NCBI GenBank assembly: GCA_016194725.1
Contig: JACQAW010000049.1
Coordinates: 1-13,519 of the forward strand
DNA: 13,519 nt
Source of the DNA: Deltaproteobacteria bacterium
GTDB taxonomy: Bacteria; Bdellovibrionota; UBA1018; UBA923
Direction: 5' to 3'
Shown here: piece after piece, positions 6,775 through 13,374 of the stretch
How positions within the stretch are numbered: the first letter of the stretch is position 1
How the letters are laid out: each line of letters begins with the position of its first letter
Program-made: the position numbers and the translations under genes
Notes under the pieces: generated by a model
Seen by the model: the letters and a program-made list of their open reading frames with translations, nothing else
Databases searched by the model: none
Told to the model about the DNA's origin: nothing

Positions 6775-6785
6775 TAACCTTGACA
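6769..6785. repeat. Inverted repeat TGTCAA-N5-TTGACA
   Basis: A perfect 6+6 palindrome with a 5-bp centre (TAACC) sits between the divergent SRP RNA/dnaX unit and the 6908 gene. Each arm is also a consensus -35 hexamer facing outward, so it is either a back-to-back pair of -35 elements or a regulator site. No good -10 follows the rightward copy. Confidence 0.45.
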
Positions 6786-6893
6786 CTTCGTGGTCGGGAA
6801 CCCCTCAAAATAACGTAGTGTTACGGGCTGCTTGGAATTTGGCAGGCGCATTGCAATATCACAGATTGAGAAGAAGTTAGAAGTTGGATGTCG

Positions 6894-6898
6894 AGGAG
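6894..6898 (+). promoter_or_regulatory. Ribosome binding site deciding the 6908 start
   Basis: AGGAG at 6894-6898 is 9 bases before the ATG at 6908. It lies inside the longer frame that opens with TTG at 6884, and the signal peptide begins at 6908, so the ATG is the start. Confidence 0.6.
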
Positions 6899-6907
6899 TT
6901 GTTTACT

Positions 6908-7915
6908 ATGCGTGCATATGCTTTTGCTGCCGGACTTATTTGTTTTGCCACCATTGCCATGGGCGGTGAAGACGTTTTGATGCAGACCCGGACTTACAAG
7001 TACGAAGGGGAATACCTGTACGCCCCTGGTACCAGCGACCAGGCAACCGTAGGCCTGAGTGTTACGCGCAAGTTCAAGTTTCTGATGCTCGACTCCAAGC
7101 CCGACGAGCAGGACACCTCGAAGCTGGCTTTGGAAAAAGATTCAACGATTCGCGAATACCTGGCCGAAGACATCAGCGGAGCGATCGCCGAAGCACGGCA
7201 GAAGGCCCGGGCTTCGCGCAAGAATGTTCAGGACTTTCTTCCCAAGCTGCTCGCAAACCTTCCCTTCAAGAACGTGGATTGCCGCATGGTGGCCCGCAGC
7301 ATGGTTGAGCACCTGATCACAAACCGCGTTCAGCTGGACAAGAATTCCGATGGCAGCCTGACTCACCGTTACCAGACGCGCGAAGACCAGCTGGATATGG
7401 TGATGATGGCCAAGCAGCTCGATCAGATTTCGATCAGCCGGGATTCCAAGATCACGACCACGGACCAGGAACCGCACTTTACCTGTCGTCGGACTTCCAT
7501 GTCCGACGGCCCCGCCAAATGCGGTGATCTGAGAATCAAATACAATCCGCTCGAAGCGCAAAGCGGAGTGTTCAAAGGCAAGAAGGCCGTCGTGTTCGAC
7601 GAGCAGGCCTGCGACAAGAAATTGGATGAGACCGATCGCAGATCGTGCGAGCTGCACGTGCAGGTTCAGCGCTGCGGTATGAAGTTCAGCCAGAAAGCCG
7701 AAGGCAAGCGCGCTGGCATGGCCTCGACCCGCGGCCTGTCTGACGAGCTTGAAGCCAATATGAACGACGAAATTCGCGCTCGTCAGGATGGCCGCTACCA
7801 GCTTTCGAATGGCGCGGTTGGAACCGATCAAAACGGCGAGCCCATGCAGAAAACGGATTCCTTTCGCGACGAGTTCACCCGTGGCGGCGTGGGTTCGAAG
7901 CAGCCGATTGATTGA
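6908..7915 (+). CDS. Exported six-cysteine protein of unknown function (335 aa)
   Basis: I do not recognise this family. Residues 1-19 (MRAYAFAAGLICFATIAMG) form a Sec signal peptide. The mature protein is hydrophilic, rich in Lys, Arg, Asp and Gln, and has six Cys (C125, C193, C205, C235, C247, C256), an even number that could form three disulfides in the periplasm. C193-C256 is a compact block: five of the six Cys lie within 64 residues. The region at about 80-115 is likely helical (EDISGAIAEARQKARASRKNVQDFLPKLL). The C-terminal 60 residues are polar and low in hydrophobics, probably flexible. The start is fixed by AGGAG at 6894. The next gene, a putative lipoprotein, begins 17 bp after the stop, so the two are likely co-transcribed and may act together at the envelope. 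No enzyme motif is visible. Confidence 0.75.
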   Translation: MRAYAFAAGLICFATIAMGGEDVLMQTRTYKYEGEYLYAPGTSDQATVGLSVTRKFKFLMLDSKPDEQDTSKLALEKDSTIREYLAEDISGAIAEARQKARASRKNVQDFLPKLLANLPFKNVDCRMVARSMVEHLITNRVQLDKNSDGSLTHRYQTREDQLDMVMMAKQLDQISISRDSKITTTDQEPHFTCRRTSMSDGPAKCGDLRIKYNPLEAQSGVFKGKKAVVFDEQACDKKLDETDRRSCELHVQVQRCGMKFSQKAEGKRAGMASTRGLSDELEANMNDEIRARQDGRYQLSNGAVGTDQNGEPMQKTDSFRDEFTRGGVGSKQPID

Positions 7916-7932
7916 TCGGCGAAAGTAATTAT

Positions 7933-8766
7933 ATGAATACATCGAGTATATTACTGATAGCGTCCCTGACCCTGGCCCTCGTGGCTTCAGCGTGCGCGAA
8001 AAAATCGCTGACGCCGGCTCAGCAACAGGCGAATCTGGCGACTCTGCTGGGTCAGAGTTTAGCCGTGGCAGTGCCGGACAACTCCTATGCCGCGCGTAAT
8101 CAGAGCGGTGTGCGCGGAGTGGGCCCAAACGTGGCCGCGTTGATCAACAACCTAATCGACCCGGTGGCCAAGGGCCTCAAAGAGATGAACGTGCACCTGG
8201 CGCAAACTTTGGCCGAAGGCGCGCGCAGCAATGGCTCCCTGCTCATTTCCGACACTGGCCTGAATACCAGCCTGACCGGCACCACCGACAATGTTCGCCT
8301 GGTCATCAGCTGGACCTATGCCTCGAGCGGCTCGACTTATTTCACGGCGATTCAGCAGATGTCGGGCAAGGGTAGTGACTTTAACTTTGGGGCTTCGGCG
8401 GCCAGCGCGGCTTTTACCGCTCATTATGACATTCAGGCGCCGGGAGCGGCAGGGTCGTCGGGAGCCTCGGGAGTCTCTGGACCATCGGGTACTTCGGGAG
8501 CATCGGCAAGCTCGGGAGCGCCCAGCCAAACCAGCGTGGTTTCCCACCTCGCGGTCATCCATTCGACGGCGGGCAATTTGACCTTCACTCAAACTTTTAC
8601 CGACAGCCTGACAGTTCCGAGTTCGGTCTCGATTGCGGGCACTGTTGGCGGCAATGCCGTGAATGGCTCCTGGTCAAAGACAAGTGGTGGCTATTTCCGC
8701 GATGTCACCGGCACCATGCGCTGCTTCGACGCAAATCTGCAAGACGTTTTTCCCTGCATTCACTAA
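7933..8766 (+). CDS. Putative lipoprotein with collagen-like Gly-X-Y tract (277 aa)
   Basis: The function is unknown. Residues 1-20 are hydrophobic (MNTSSILLIASLTLALVASA) and are followed by C21, giving a VASAC box that resembles, but does not perfectly match, a lipoprotein signal. Residues 171-191 are seven consecutive Gly-X-Y triplets (GAA GSS GAS GVS GPS GTS GAS), Ser-rich, then ASS GAP. The tract separates an N-terminal domain (about 25-165) from a C-terminal beta-rich Ser/Thr domain (about 200-277) that ends with two Cys (C264, C275). Such short tracts act as trimerising stalks or flexible linkers; with one Pro, a stable triple helix is doubtful. The ATG at 7933 is preferred over the TTG at 7912 because the signal sequence begins there and GAAAG lies upstream. 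The stop is 4 bp from the stop of the convergent dehydrogenase gene. Confidence 0.75.
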   Translation: MNTSSILLIASLTLALVASACAKKSLTPAQQQANLATLLGQSLAVAVPDNSYAARNQSGVRGVGPNVAALINNLIDPVAKGLKEMNVHLAQTLAEGARSNGSLLISDTGLNTSLTGTTDNVRLVISWTYASSGSTYFTAIQQMSGKGSDFNFGASAASAAFTAHYDIQAPGAAGSSGASGVSGPSGTSGASASSGAPSQTSVVSHLAVIHSTAGNLTFTQTFTDSLTVPSSVSIAGTVGGNAVNGSWSKTSGGYFRDVTGTMRCFDANLQDVFPCIH

Positions 8767-8770
8767 GAGC

Positions 8771-9952
8771 TCAGGCCAGGAGCAGATCGCGTGCATCCTG
8801 CGCACGCAGTGGCCGGATATTATCCAGATAAGGCTCTTGCCCGGTTTTCCAGATTCCCTCGACCTCCAAGGCGTGCCCGACGGCAGCGGTCACGATTTCT
8901 TGCGCATCGGCGCCGGGGGCCAGCAGATCGCCAAGGGTGGTCCAGGCTCCGAGGTTTTTCATATAGGCCACCAAGCCCGACTCCATGTCAGGCTTGTCGA
9001 ATATTCGAAGATTGAAGGCGTTGATTTTCTCAGGAATGGTGCTGGAATCAAAGGCCATCATGCGTGGCAAAAGCAGGGCCAGCCCGCGGCCGTGAGCGCT
9101 GCCAGTTTGAGCGCTCAGGCCATGTTCGAGCGCGTGAATGGGCCAGCCGCCCCTGCGGCCTCTTAATATTCCGGACAACGCAAGGGCGCCGCACCAGCTG
9201 AGCTGCGAGCGCGCAAGCTCGTCATTCGGCTTGGCAAGCGCGCGTGGCAGATGGGTCACGACGGTTTCCACGAACGCCTCGGTGAGGCGATCTTGTATGG
9301 GCGCTGGAACCGCGGTCGACAGATAGCTTTCCATGACGTGAGTAATCATGTCGAAGGCGCCATCGATGGTCTGCCGAGCGCCGACGGTATACGTAAGCTC
9401 GGGGTCGATGATCGCGAGGGTTGGAATCAGGGCCTCGCCGAAGACCGTGGTTTTTCGCCGCTCCCGGGTGTTGCGAACAACCGCGTAGAGTGACGCCTCG
9501 GATCCGGTTGCGGCGACTGTGGGAATGCACACAACGGGCAGCGCGTGATTAAATGGTTTCATGGGCTTGCCCGGGCCCCGGTATGTGTACTCGTAAATTT
9601 CGCCTTCGTTCACCGCCAGCAGCGCCAGGCATTTCGCGGTATCCATGACGCTGCCACCGCCCAGCGCCAGTACGTAGCGCGGCCGAAATTCGCGAGCCAG
9701 CACGGCGCCGCGGTCGACGGTGGTGGTGCTGGGGTTGGGCTCGACCTCGTCGAATACCCATACTTCGGTGCCAATGCGTTTGAGCTGCGCAAGCAGCTCG
9801 TCGAGCACCGCGGCGTTGGAGCCACCTTTTCCAAAGGAGTTGCTGGTCACGAGAAGTGCGCGTTTGCCCAGGCCCCGCAAAAGTTTATGAGCGGTTGCAA
9901 AGCGGCCTGCCCCGAACTCAAACTTTGTTGGCAGCTTCCACTCAAAATTCAC
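8771..9952 (-). CDS. Iron-containing alcohol dehydrogenase (BdhA/YqhD-like)
   Basis: This is a group III metal-dependent NAD(P)-linked alcohol dehydrogenase, cytoplasmic, which would interconvert an alcohol or an aldehyde detoxification product. The 393-residue length is normal. The nucleotide-binding motif is G98GGSVMDTAK107, followed by PTVAATGSEAS (144-154). The metal ligands fit the family spacing: D201 and H205 in DMITH, H273 in PIHALEH and H287 in SAHGRG, with H273-H287 separated by 14 residues as in FucO and YqhD. The C-terminal WxxxGD..APGAD stretch is also family-like. The start codon is GTG at 9952, with AAGG 7 bases upstream. It lies 9 bp after the stop of the methyltransferase gene, so it is the last gene of the unit that begins at 11420. 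The cofactor (NADH or NADPH) and the substrate are not readable from the sequence. Confidence 0.9.
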   Translation of the reverse strand: MNFEWKLPTKFEFGAGRFATAHKLLRGLGKRALLVTSNSFGKGGSNAAVLDELLAQLKRIGTEVWVFDEVEPNPSTTTVDRGAVLAREFRPRYVLALGGGSVMDTAKCLALLAVNEGEIYEYTYRGPGKPMKPFNHALPVVCIPTVAATGSEASLYAVVRNTRERRKTTVFGEALIPTLAIIDPELTYTVGARQTIDGAFDMITHVMESYLSTAVPAPIQDRLTEAFVETVVTHLPRALAKPNDELARSQLSWCGALALSGILRGRRGGWPIHALEHGLSAQTGSAHGRGLALLLPRMMAFDSSTIPEKINAFNLRIFDKPDMESGLVAYMKNLGAWTTLGDLLAPGADAQEIVTAAVGHALEVEGIWKTGQEPYLDNIRPLRAQDARDLLLA

Positions 9953-9961
9953 GCGGCAACC

Positions 9962-10657
9962 TTACTGCACGGTCATTGTGGAATGGGTCGCAAGCTCGCC
10001 CGGAAAAGCAAAAAGGCTTGGCTGCTGATGTAGCCCTTCGATTTCAAGCAGGGCGCGCTTGAGTCCGAGCTGCCAGCTGTCGGGCGAGTTCGTGCCCATG
10101 AAACCGCCAAGATTGCCGTCTTTTTTCACCACGCGATGGCAAGGCATGAGCAGCGGAAATGGATTGGCCTTCATGGCACCGCCCACAGCCCGTTCCGCGC
10201 CATATTTTTTCAGGCGCTCAGCGAGCCAGGCATACGAGCGGGTTTCGCCGTGCGGGATCAGGCAAGTTTGCTGATAACAGGCCAGCTGAAATACGGTCAG
10301 GCCTTCAAGCCGGGCCACGCCATCGTCGAAAAGGTCGGGAAGCGGCAAGCCTTGATGACAGAAAGCCTGAATGGCGCTCATGACCTCGGTCCGGGTCCAT
10401 TCCACGAAGATCAGTCTTTCGCGCAGCCGACCAACGTGGGTTTTGGAAAGAGATTCGTAAAGCACCTCGGAGGTCGGGGCGGGATTGCAGATACGCAACA
10501 CCTCGCAACCCTGTTCGCGCGGCGGCCCGAAAACGACCGCACCCTGATAGGTGTGCAGCTTGCCGAACGGGTTCTGTACGAACATTCGATAGAACTCAAC
10601 CGAGCGGATAGGATCAGACGTCGTATTCCACAACATTCTCAATGCTTCCCAATTCAT
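9962..10657 (-). CDS. Methylated-DNA--protein-cysteine S-methyltransferase (Ogt/MGMT type)
   Basis: This suicide repair protein moves alkyl groups from O6-alkylguanine to its own cysteine. The active site is MPC173HRVV, with the acceptor C173. The preceding DNA-binding helix-turn-helix has IPHGETRSYAWLAERL (134-149) and RAVGGAMKANPFPLL (156-170). The GGAM form of the arginine-finger helix is like human MGMT rather than the GAAN form of many bacteria. The loop after the active site (GGFMGTNSPDSWQLGLKRALL) is a few residues longer than usual. There is a divergent N-terminal domain of about 120 residues and a C-terminal tail of about 20 residues after LLEIEG. The ATG at 10657 overlaps the end of the FAH gene by 44 bp; ATGs at 10636 and 10588 are alternatives, and no ribosome site decides between them. 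The dehydrogenase follows after 9 bp. Confidence 0.9.
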   Translation of the reverse strand: MNWEALRMLWNTTSDPIRSVEFYRMFVQNPFGKLHTYQGAVVFGPPREQGCEVLRICNPAPTSEVLYESLSKTHVGRLRERLIFVEWTRTEVMSAIQAFCHQGLPLPDLFDDGVARLEGLTVFQLACYQQTCLIPHGETRSYAWLAERLKKYGAERAVGGAMKANPFPLLMPCHRVVKKDGNLGGFMGTNSPDSWQLGLKRALLEIEGLHQQPSLFAFPGELATHSTMTVQ

Positions 10658-11420
10658 CGATCTCGATTTTTATTCGGTCGCCGGCCTTCAACGCGCTCGT
10701 TCCAGCCGGTGACCCCGTGAGAATCACGTCACCAGGATTAAGTGTCATAAATTCCGAGACAAAACTAATAATTTTCGGCACCCCATGAATCATGTCCGAA
10801 GTATTGCCCGATTGGCGCAGCTGACCATTGACCCAGGTGCGGATATTTTTCTTTTCCCATGAGACGCCCCGCACAAGAAACGGGCCCAGTGGACAAAAAG
10901 TGTCCATGCCTTTGGCGCGGGCGAACGTGGGTTCTTTTTTCTGAATCACGCGATCGGTGATGTCATTGCCAATGGTGTAGCCACCCACGTAATCCAGCGC
11001 CTGGGCCTCGGTGACATTGCGACAGCTTTTTCCCACTACCACCGCAAGCTCGGCTTCGAAGTGCACCTCGGTGCAATGGCGGTTCAGGCGAATCGATTCG
11101 CCGGACGCTCGCAGGGCATTAAGGGCTTTGACGAACGTAAACGGAACTTCCGGAATGGGTTTGCCCTGCTCGGCTGCTTTGTCGCGATAATTGTAGGCGA
11201 TGCCGATGATCTTGCTGGGCAGCACGGGTGTGAGCAGCTTGACCTGGTCGCGGGCTACAGTTTCTTCGGTGGTCTCGGGATTTCCGAGGTCGTGATCGAA
11301 CGGAGTGCCATCGAGCACCATGATCTGCTCTTCGCCGGTGCCTACGGAAAAGTGAAAAGGTTTGATGATGCCGTACTGTGGCAAGCCTTCTTCGGTCTGG
11401 AAGCGAACGTAGCGAAACAT
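10614..11420 (-). CDS. Fumarylacetoacetate hydrolase (FAH) family protein
   Basis: FAH-family enzymes are Mg-dependent and cleave or isomerise carbon-carbon bonds of oxo-acids (acylpyruvate hydrolysis, oxaloacetate decarboxylation, homoprotocatechuate breakdown). The 268-residue protein has the metal ligands E112 and E114 in HFEAELAVVVG and D143 in IGNDITDR, plus the late motif LNPGDVILTGSPAGTSALKAGD. The conserved 'NYxxHxxE' catalytic dyad reads NYRDK81AAE84: Lys has replaced His. The start at 11420 (MFRYVRFQ) fits where the family begins; a frame nine codons longer opens at 11447. It is the first gene of the FAH - methyltransferase - dehydrogenase unit and diverges from the E1-like gene with 36 bp between starts. 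The substrate cannot be stated, and the Lys makes the usual hydrolase activity uncertain. Confidence 0.9.
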   Translation of the reverse strand: MFRYVRFQTEEGLPQYGIIKPFHFSVGTGEEQIMVLDGTPFDHDLGNPETTEETVARDQVKLLTPVLPSKIIGIAYNYRDKAAEQGKPIPEVPFTFVKALNALRASGESIRLNRHCTEVHFEAELAVVVGKSCRNVTEAQALDYVGGYTIGNDITDRVIQKKEPTFARAKGMDTFCPLGPFLVRGVSWEKKNIRTWVNGQLRQSGNTSDMIHGVPKIISFVSEFMTLNPGDVILTGSPAGTSALKAGDRIKIEIDELGSIENVVEYDV

Positions 11421-11422
11421 AG

Positions 11423-11450
11423 TTGTGAACTCTAGCAGACGTGGCATAGT
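11423..11450 (+). promoter_or_regulatory. Candidate promoter of the E1-like/queG unit
   Basis: TTGTGA (11423-11428) and CATAGT (11445-11450) are 16 bp apart, each matching consensus at 4/6. The ATG at 11457 begins 7 bases after the -10, where transcription itself would start. No Shine-Dalgarno sequence can fit, so this would be a leaderless message if the promoter is real. Confidence 0.35.
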
Positions 11451-11458
11451 TTTGTCAT
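11429..11458 (-). promoter_or_regulatory. Candidate promoter of the FAH unit
   Basis: On the minus strand ATGACA (11458-11453) and TAGAGT (11434-11429) are 18 bp apart, with 5/6 and 4/6 matches. The -10 ends 8 bases before the ATG at 11420, so the transcript would be nearly leaderless. It overlaps the candidate rightward promoter of the divergent gene. Confidence 0.35.
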
Positions 11459-12305
11459 GTCCGATCAGAGCGACAAACCAGGAACGTCCGAGACGGCCCC
11501 AGATACATCAGTGGCGGCAAAAGAGAAAACGTTTGCCAATCTGCATTACCCCGGCATGCGTGCCGACCCCAATGAAGGCCGCGAGACGATGCATGCAAAC
11601 GCACGCTGGCGGTTTGCGCCCCAGATCGCCTGCATTGGCGAAGAAGCTCAGAAAAAACTGCTCATGTCATCGGTGTTCGTTGCCACGGCTTCGCCGCTGG
11701 GCGTGGCCATTGCCAAGAAATTCATTCAGGGTGGCTTTGGCCGGGTAGGGGTTTTTGGCGACGAGGTATTGTCGGGTGCCTGCGCGCTTGAATTTCCCGA
11801 AGACAACCGGAGCACGGCGACGCTTCCGGCGCTTGCCGCGTGGGCCCGAAAGCACGCTCCGTGGGTCGAGTTTGAAACTTTTCGGGAAGCTTCGGTTGAT
11901 CGATCGCTTTCCGATATGGCGCGCGGATTCGCTCTGGTCGTAAGCGCAGGCTGCGCCCAGATCGCCGGACAAGCGGTTTCGGTGGCGCGCGAGACGGGAA
12001 TGCCCGCAATGGCGGCGTATGTGACCGGACGGCAGGGTTGGTGCGCGTCCATTGGCGCAAATACGGTTTGCGAAGACTGTCTTGCGGTGCCTGATCTGGG
12101 CGAGCCCGAGAGCCCGGGCCTTTATTATCCTTTGCTGGACTTTGCCGCCACGTGGATTTCGGCATTGGCCATCGATTCCGTATTGGGCCATACTTCGCGA
12201 AGCGCGTTCGTAGAGAGTATCGACGCGACTCGTTCGCCGTGGCTGCGCGATACGCGCGAGGCCGCGCCCCGGCCTGGCTGCTTGAAATGCTCACCAGCGA
12301 AATAA
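11457..12305 (+). CDS. ThiF/MoeB (E1)-like protein with degenerate nucleotide-binding site
   Basis: E1-like enzymes of the MoeB/ThiF/TcdA group adenylate a C-terminal Gly or a tRNA base using ATP. This 282-residue protein can be laid along MoeB: RWRFAPQIACIGEEAQKKL (50-68) matches the 'RYnRQi...G.egQ..L' entry, then strand VFVATASPLG (73-82), helix, and GRVGVFGDEVL (95-105). The GxGxxG loop has become A-T-A-S-P-L-G. The acidic residue of the DxDxV strand has shifted (GDEVL). The N-x-x-R-Q segment is absent. The DCTDN motif holding the ATP-bound Mg is SAGCAQ (163-168). Two zinc pairs remain: C205-x2-C208 (TVCEDCL) and C275-x2-C278 (RPGCLKC), as in MoeB. Residues 1-45 are a polar extension. It overlaps queG by 19 bp. 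I infer a non-catalytic scaffold or a changed ligand; the fold assignment is fairly sure, the role unknown. Confidence 0.75.
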   Translation: MSDQSDKPGTSETAPDTSVAAKEKTFANLHYPGMRADPNEGRETMHANARWRFAPQIACIGEEAQKKLLMSSVFVATASPLGVAIAKKFIQGGFGRVGVFGDEVLSGACALEFPEDNRSTATLPALAAWARKHAPWVEFETFREASVDRSLSDMARGFALVVSAGCAQIAGQAVSVARETGMPAMAAYVTGRQGWCASIGANTVCEDCLAVPDLGEPESPGLYYPLLDFAATWISALAIDSVLGHTSRSAFVESIDATRSPWLRDTREAAPRPGCLKCSPAK

Positions 12306-13327
12306 AAGAAAAAGCGCGACAGCTTGGCTTTGAGCTCGTGGGCATCGCGGCGGCCGACGACCCGGCGCTGATTGATGCTGTTGCGAGATATTCGGATTGG
12401 GTGGCGCGCGGTTACGGCGCGACTATGGACTACCTGCGCAGGCACACGGAGCTCAAGGCGCAGCCCGAAAAACTTTTGCCGGGCTGGAAATCGGTGGTTT
12501 GCGTGGGGTTGCTTTATGGCGCAGGCAGTAGCGAATCGCAAAAGGCCGAAAACGGTGCCGAGGTATCACTGTACACCCGCGGCGCGGATTATCATGAAGT
12601 CGTGGGTACCCGTCTCGTGGAGTTTGCGGAATGGCTGCAGGCTCGTGGAGTGACGTCGCGGCCTTTCGTGGACAGCGAGCCGGTGCTGGATCGGTTCTGG
12701 GCCTCGCGCGCCGGGCTGGGGTGGATTGGCAGGAATGCGATGCTGATCAACCGCAAGGCGGGATCATATTTTTTTATCGGTGGATTGCTTTTGAATGTGG
12801 CGCTGGATGCGGATGAGCCGGGCATTGACCATTGCGGACGGTGCCGCAAATGCATCGAGGCCTGCCCGACAGTCGCCATTACCGAGGACCGGTTCATCGA
12901 AAGCGGAAAATGCATCGCATATCACACCATTGAAAATCGCGGGGTGGTGCCGGAATCCGTCATGGCCGCAACGGGCAGCTGGATCGCGGGCTGCGATATC
13001 TGCCAGCGCGTTTGCCCGTGGAACGACCCCGTAACACCGGGCCCGGCCTTTGAGACGAAAAATCCGGCGTTCAATGCCGAATTGACCGCGCTGGCGCGGT
13101 GGTCGGCGGGCGACTTCAAGGCGAATACCGCGGGCATCGCGATGGGTCGGATGAAATTTTCGGGTTTTGTACGCAACGTCGCGATCGCCCTGGCGAACTC
13201 GGCAGTGCCGGCGGCCGCGAAAAGCGCGGCGCTTGACCAGCTCGAAGTCAGCGTCAGCGCTTTGCCGGTGGGGGCGGGGCGTGAAGGGGCGCTGGCGGCA
13301 TTGGAGTGGGCGAAACGCAAAAAGTGA
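12287..13327 (+). CDS. queG: Epoxyqueuosine reductase QueG
   Basis: QueG is a cobalamin and 4Fe-4S enzyme that reduces epoxyqueuosine to queuosine at the wobble base of GUN-anticodon tRNAs. The 346-residue protein starts with MLTSEIKEKARQLGFELVGI. It has the catalytic acid D130 in RPFVDSEPVLDR, then AGLGWIGRNAMLI (142-154), and two ferredoxin clusters: C183-x2-C186-x2-C189-x3-C193-P, and C209 with C236-x2-C239-x3-C243-P-W-N. The C-terminal part after about 250 is shorter than in E. coli (379 aa), so the HEAT-like tRNA-binding region is reduced. The frame is open back to 12152, but the family start and the signature place the ATG at 12287. That is 19 bp inside the end of the E1-like gene, and it has no strong ribosome site, suggesting coupled translation. 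No other queuosine gene is in the window. Confidence 0.95.
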   Translation: MLTSEIKEKARQLGFELVGIAAADDPALIDAVARYSDWVARGYGATMDYLRRHTELKAQPEKLLPGWKSVVCVGLLYGAGSSESQKAENGAEVSLYTRGADYHEVVGTRLVEFAEWLQARGVTSRPFVDSEPVLDRFWASRAGLGWIGRNAMLINRKAGSYFFIGGLLLNVALDADEPGIDHCGRCRKCIEACPTVAITEDRFIESGKCIAYHTIENRGVVPESVMAATGSWIAGCDICQRVCPWNDPVTPGPAFETKNPAFNAELTALARWSAGDFKANTAGIAMGRMKFSGFVRNVAIALANSAVPAAAKSAALDQLEVSVSALPVGAGREGALAALEWAKRKK

Positions 13328-13374
13328 CAGTAGCTAAACAGTAACCGTTTCAGATACTGGTGCCGGTGCGGGAA

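Noticed and set aside
7142..8128. Minus-strand open frame of 328 codons opposite the six-Cys exported protein gene
   Set aside because: It lies opposite the 6908 gene and runs across the gap into the 7933 gene. It has no ribosome site, no recognisable domain and the odd composition expected of an antisense frame in GC-rich DNA; both plus-strand genes have export signals in frame.
8771..11420. FAH - methyltransferase - dehydrogenase as one catabolic or aldehyde-detoxification pathway
   Set aside because: Tight spacing shows co-transcription, but no shared substrate can be read from the sequences, so I do not claim a pathway.
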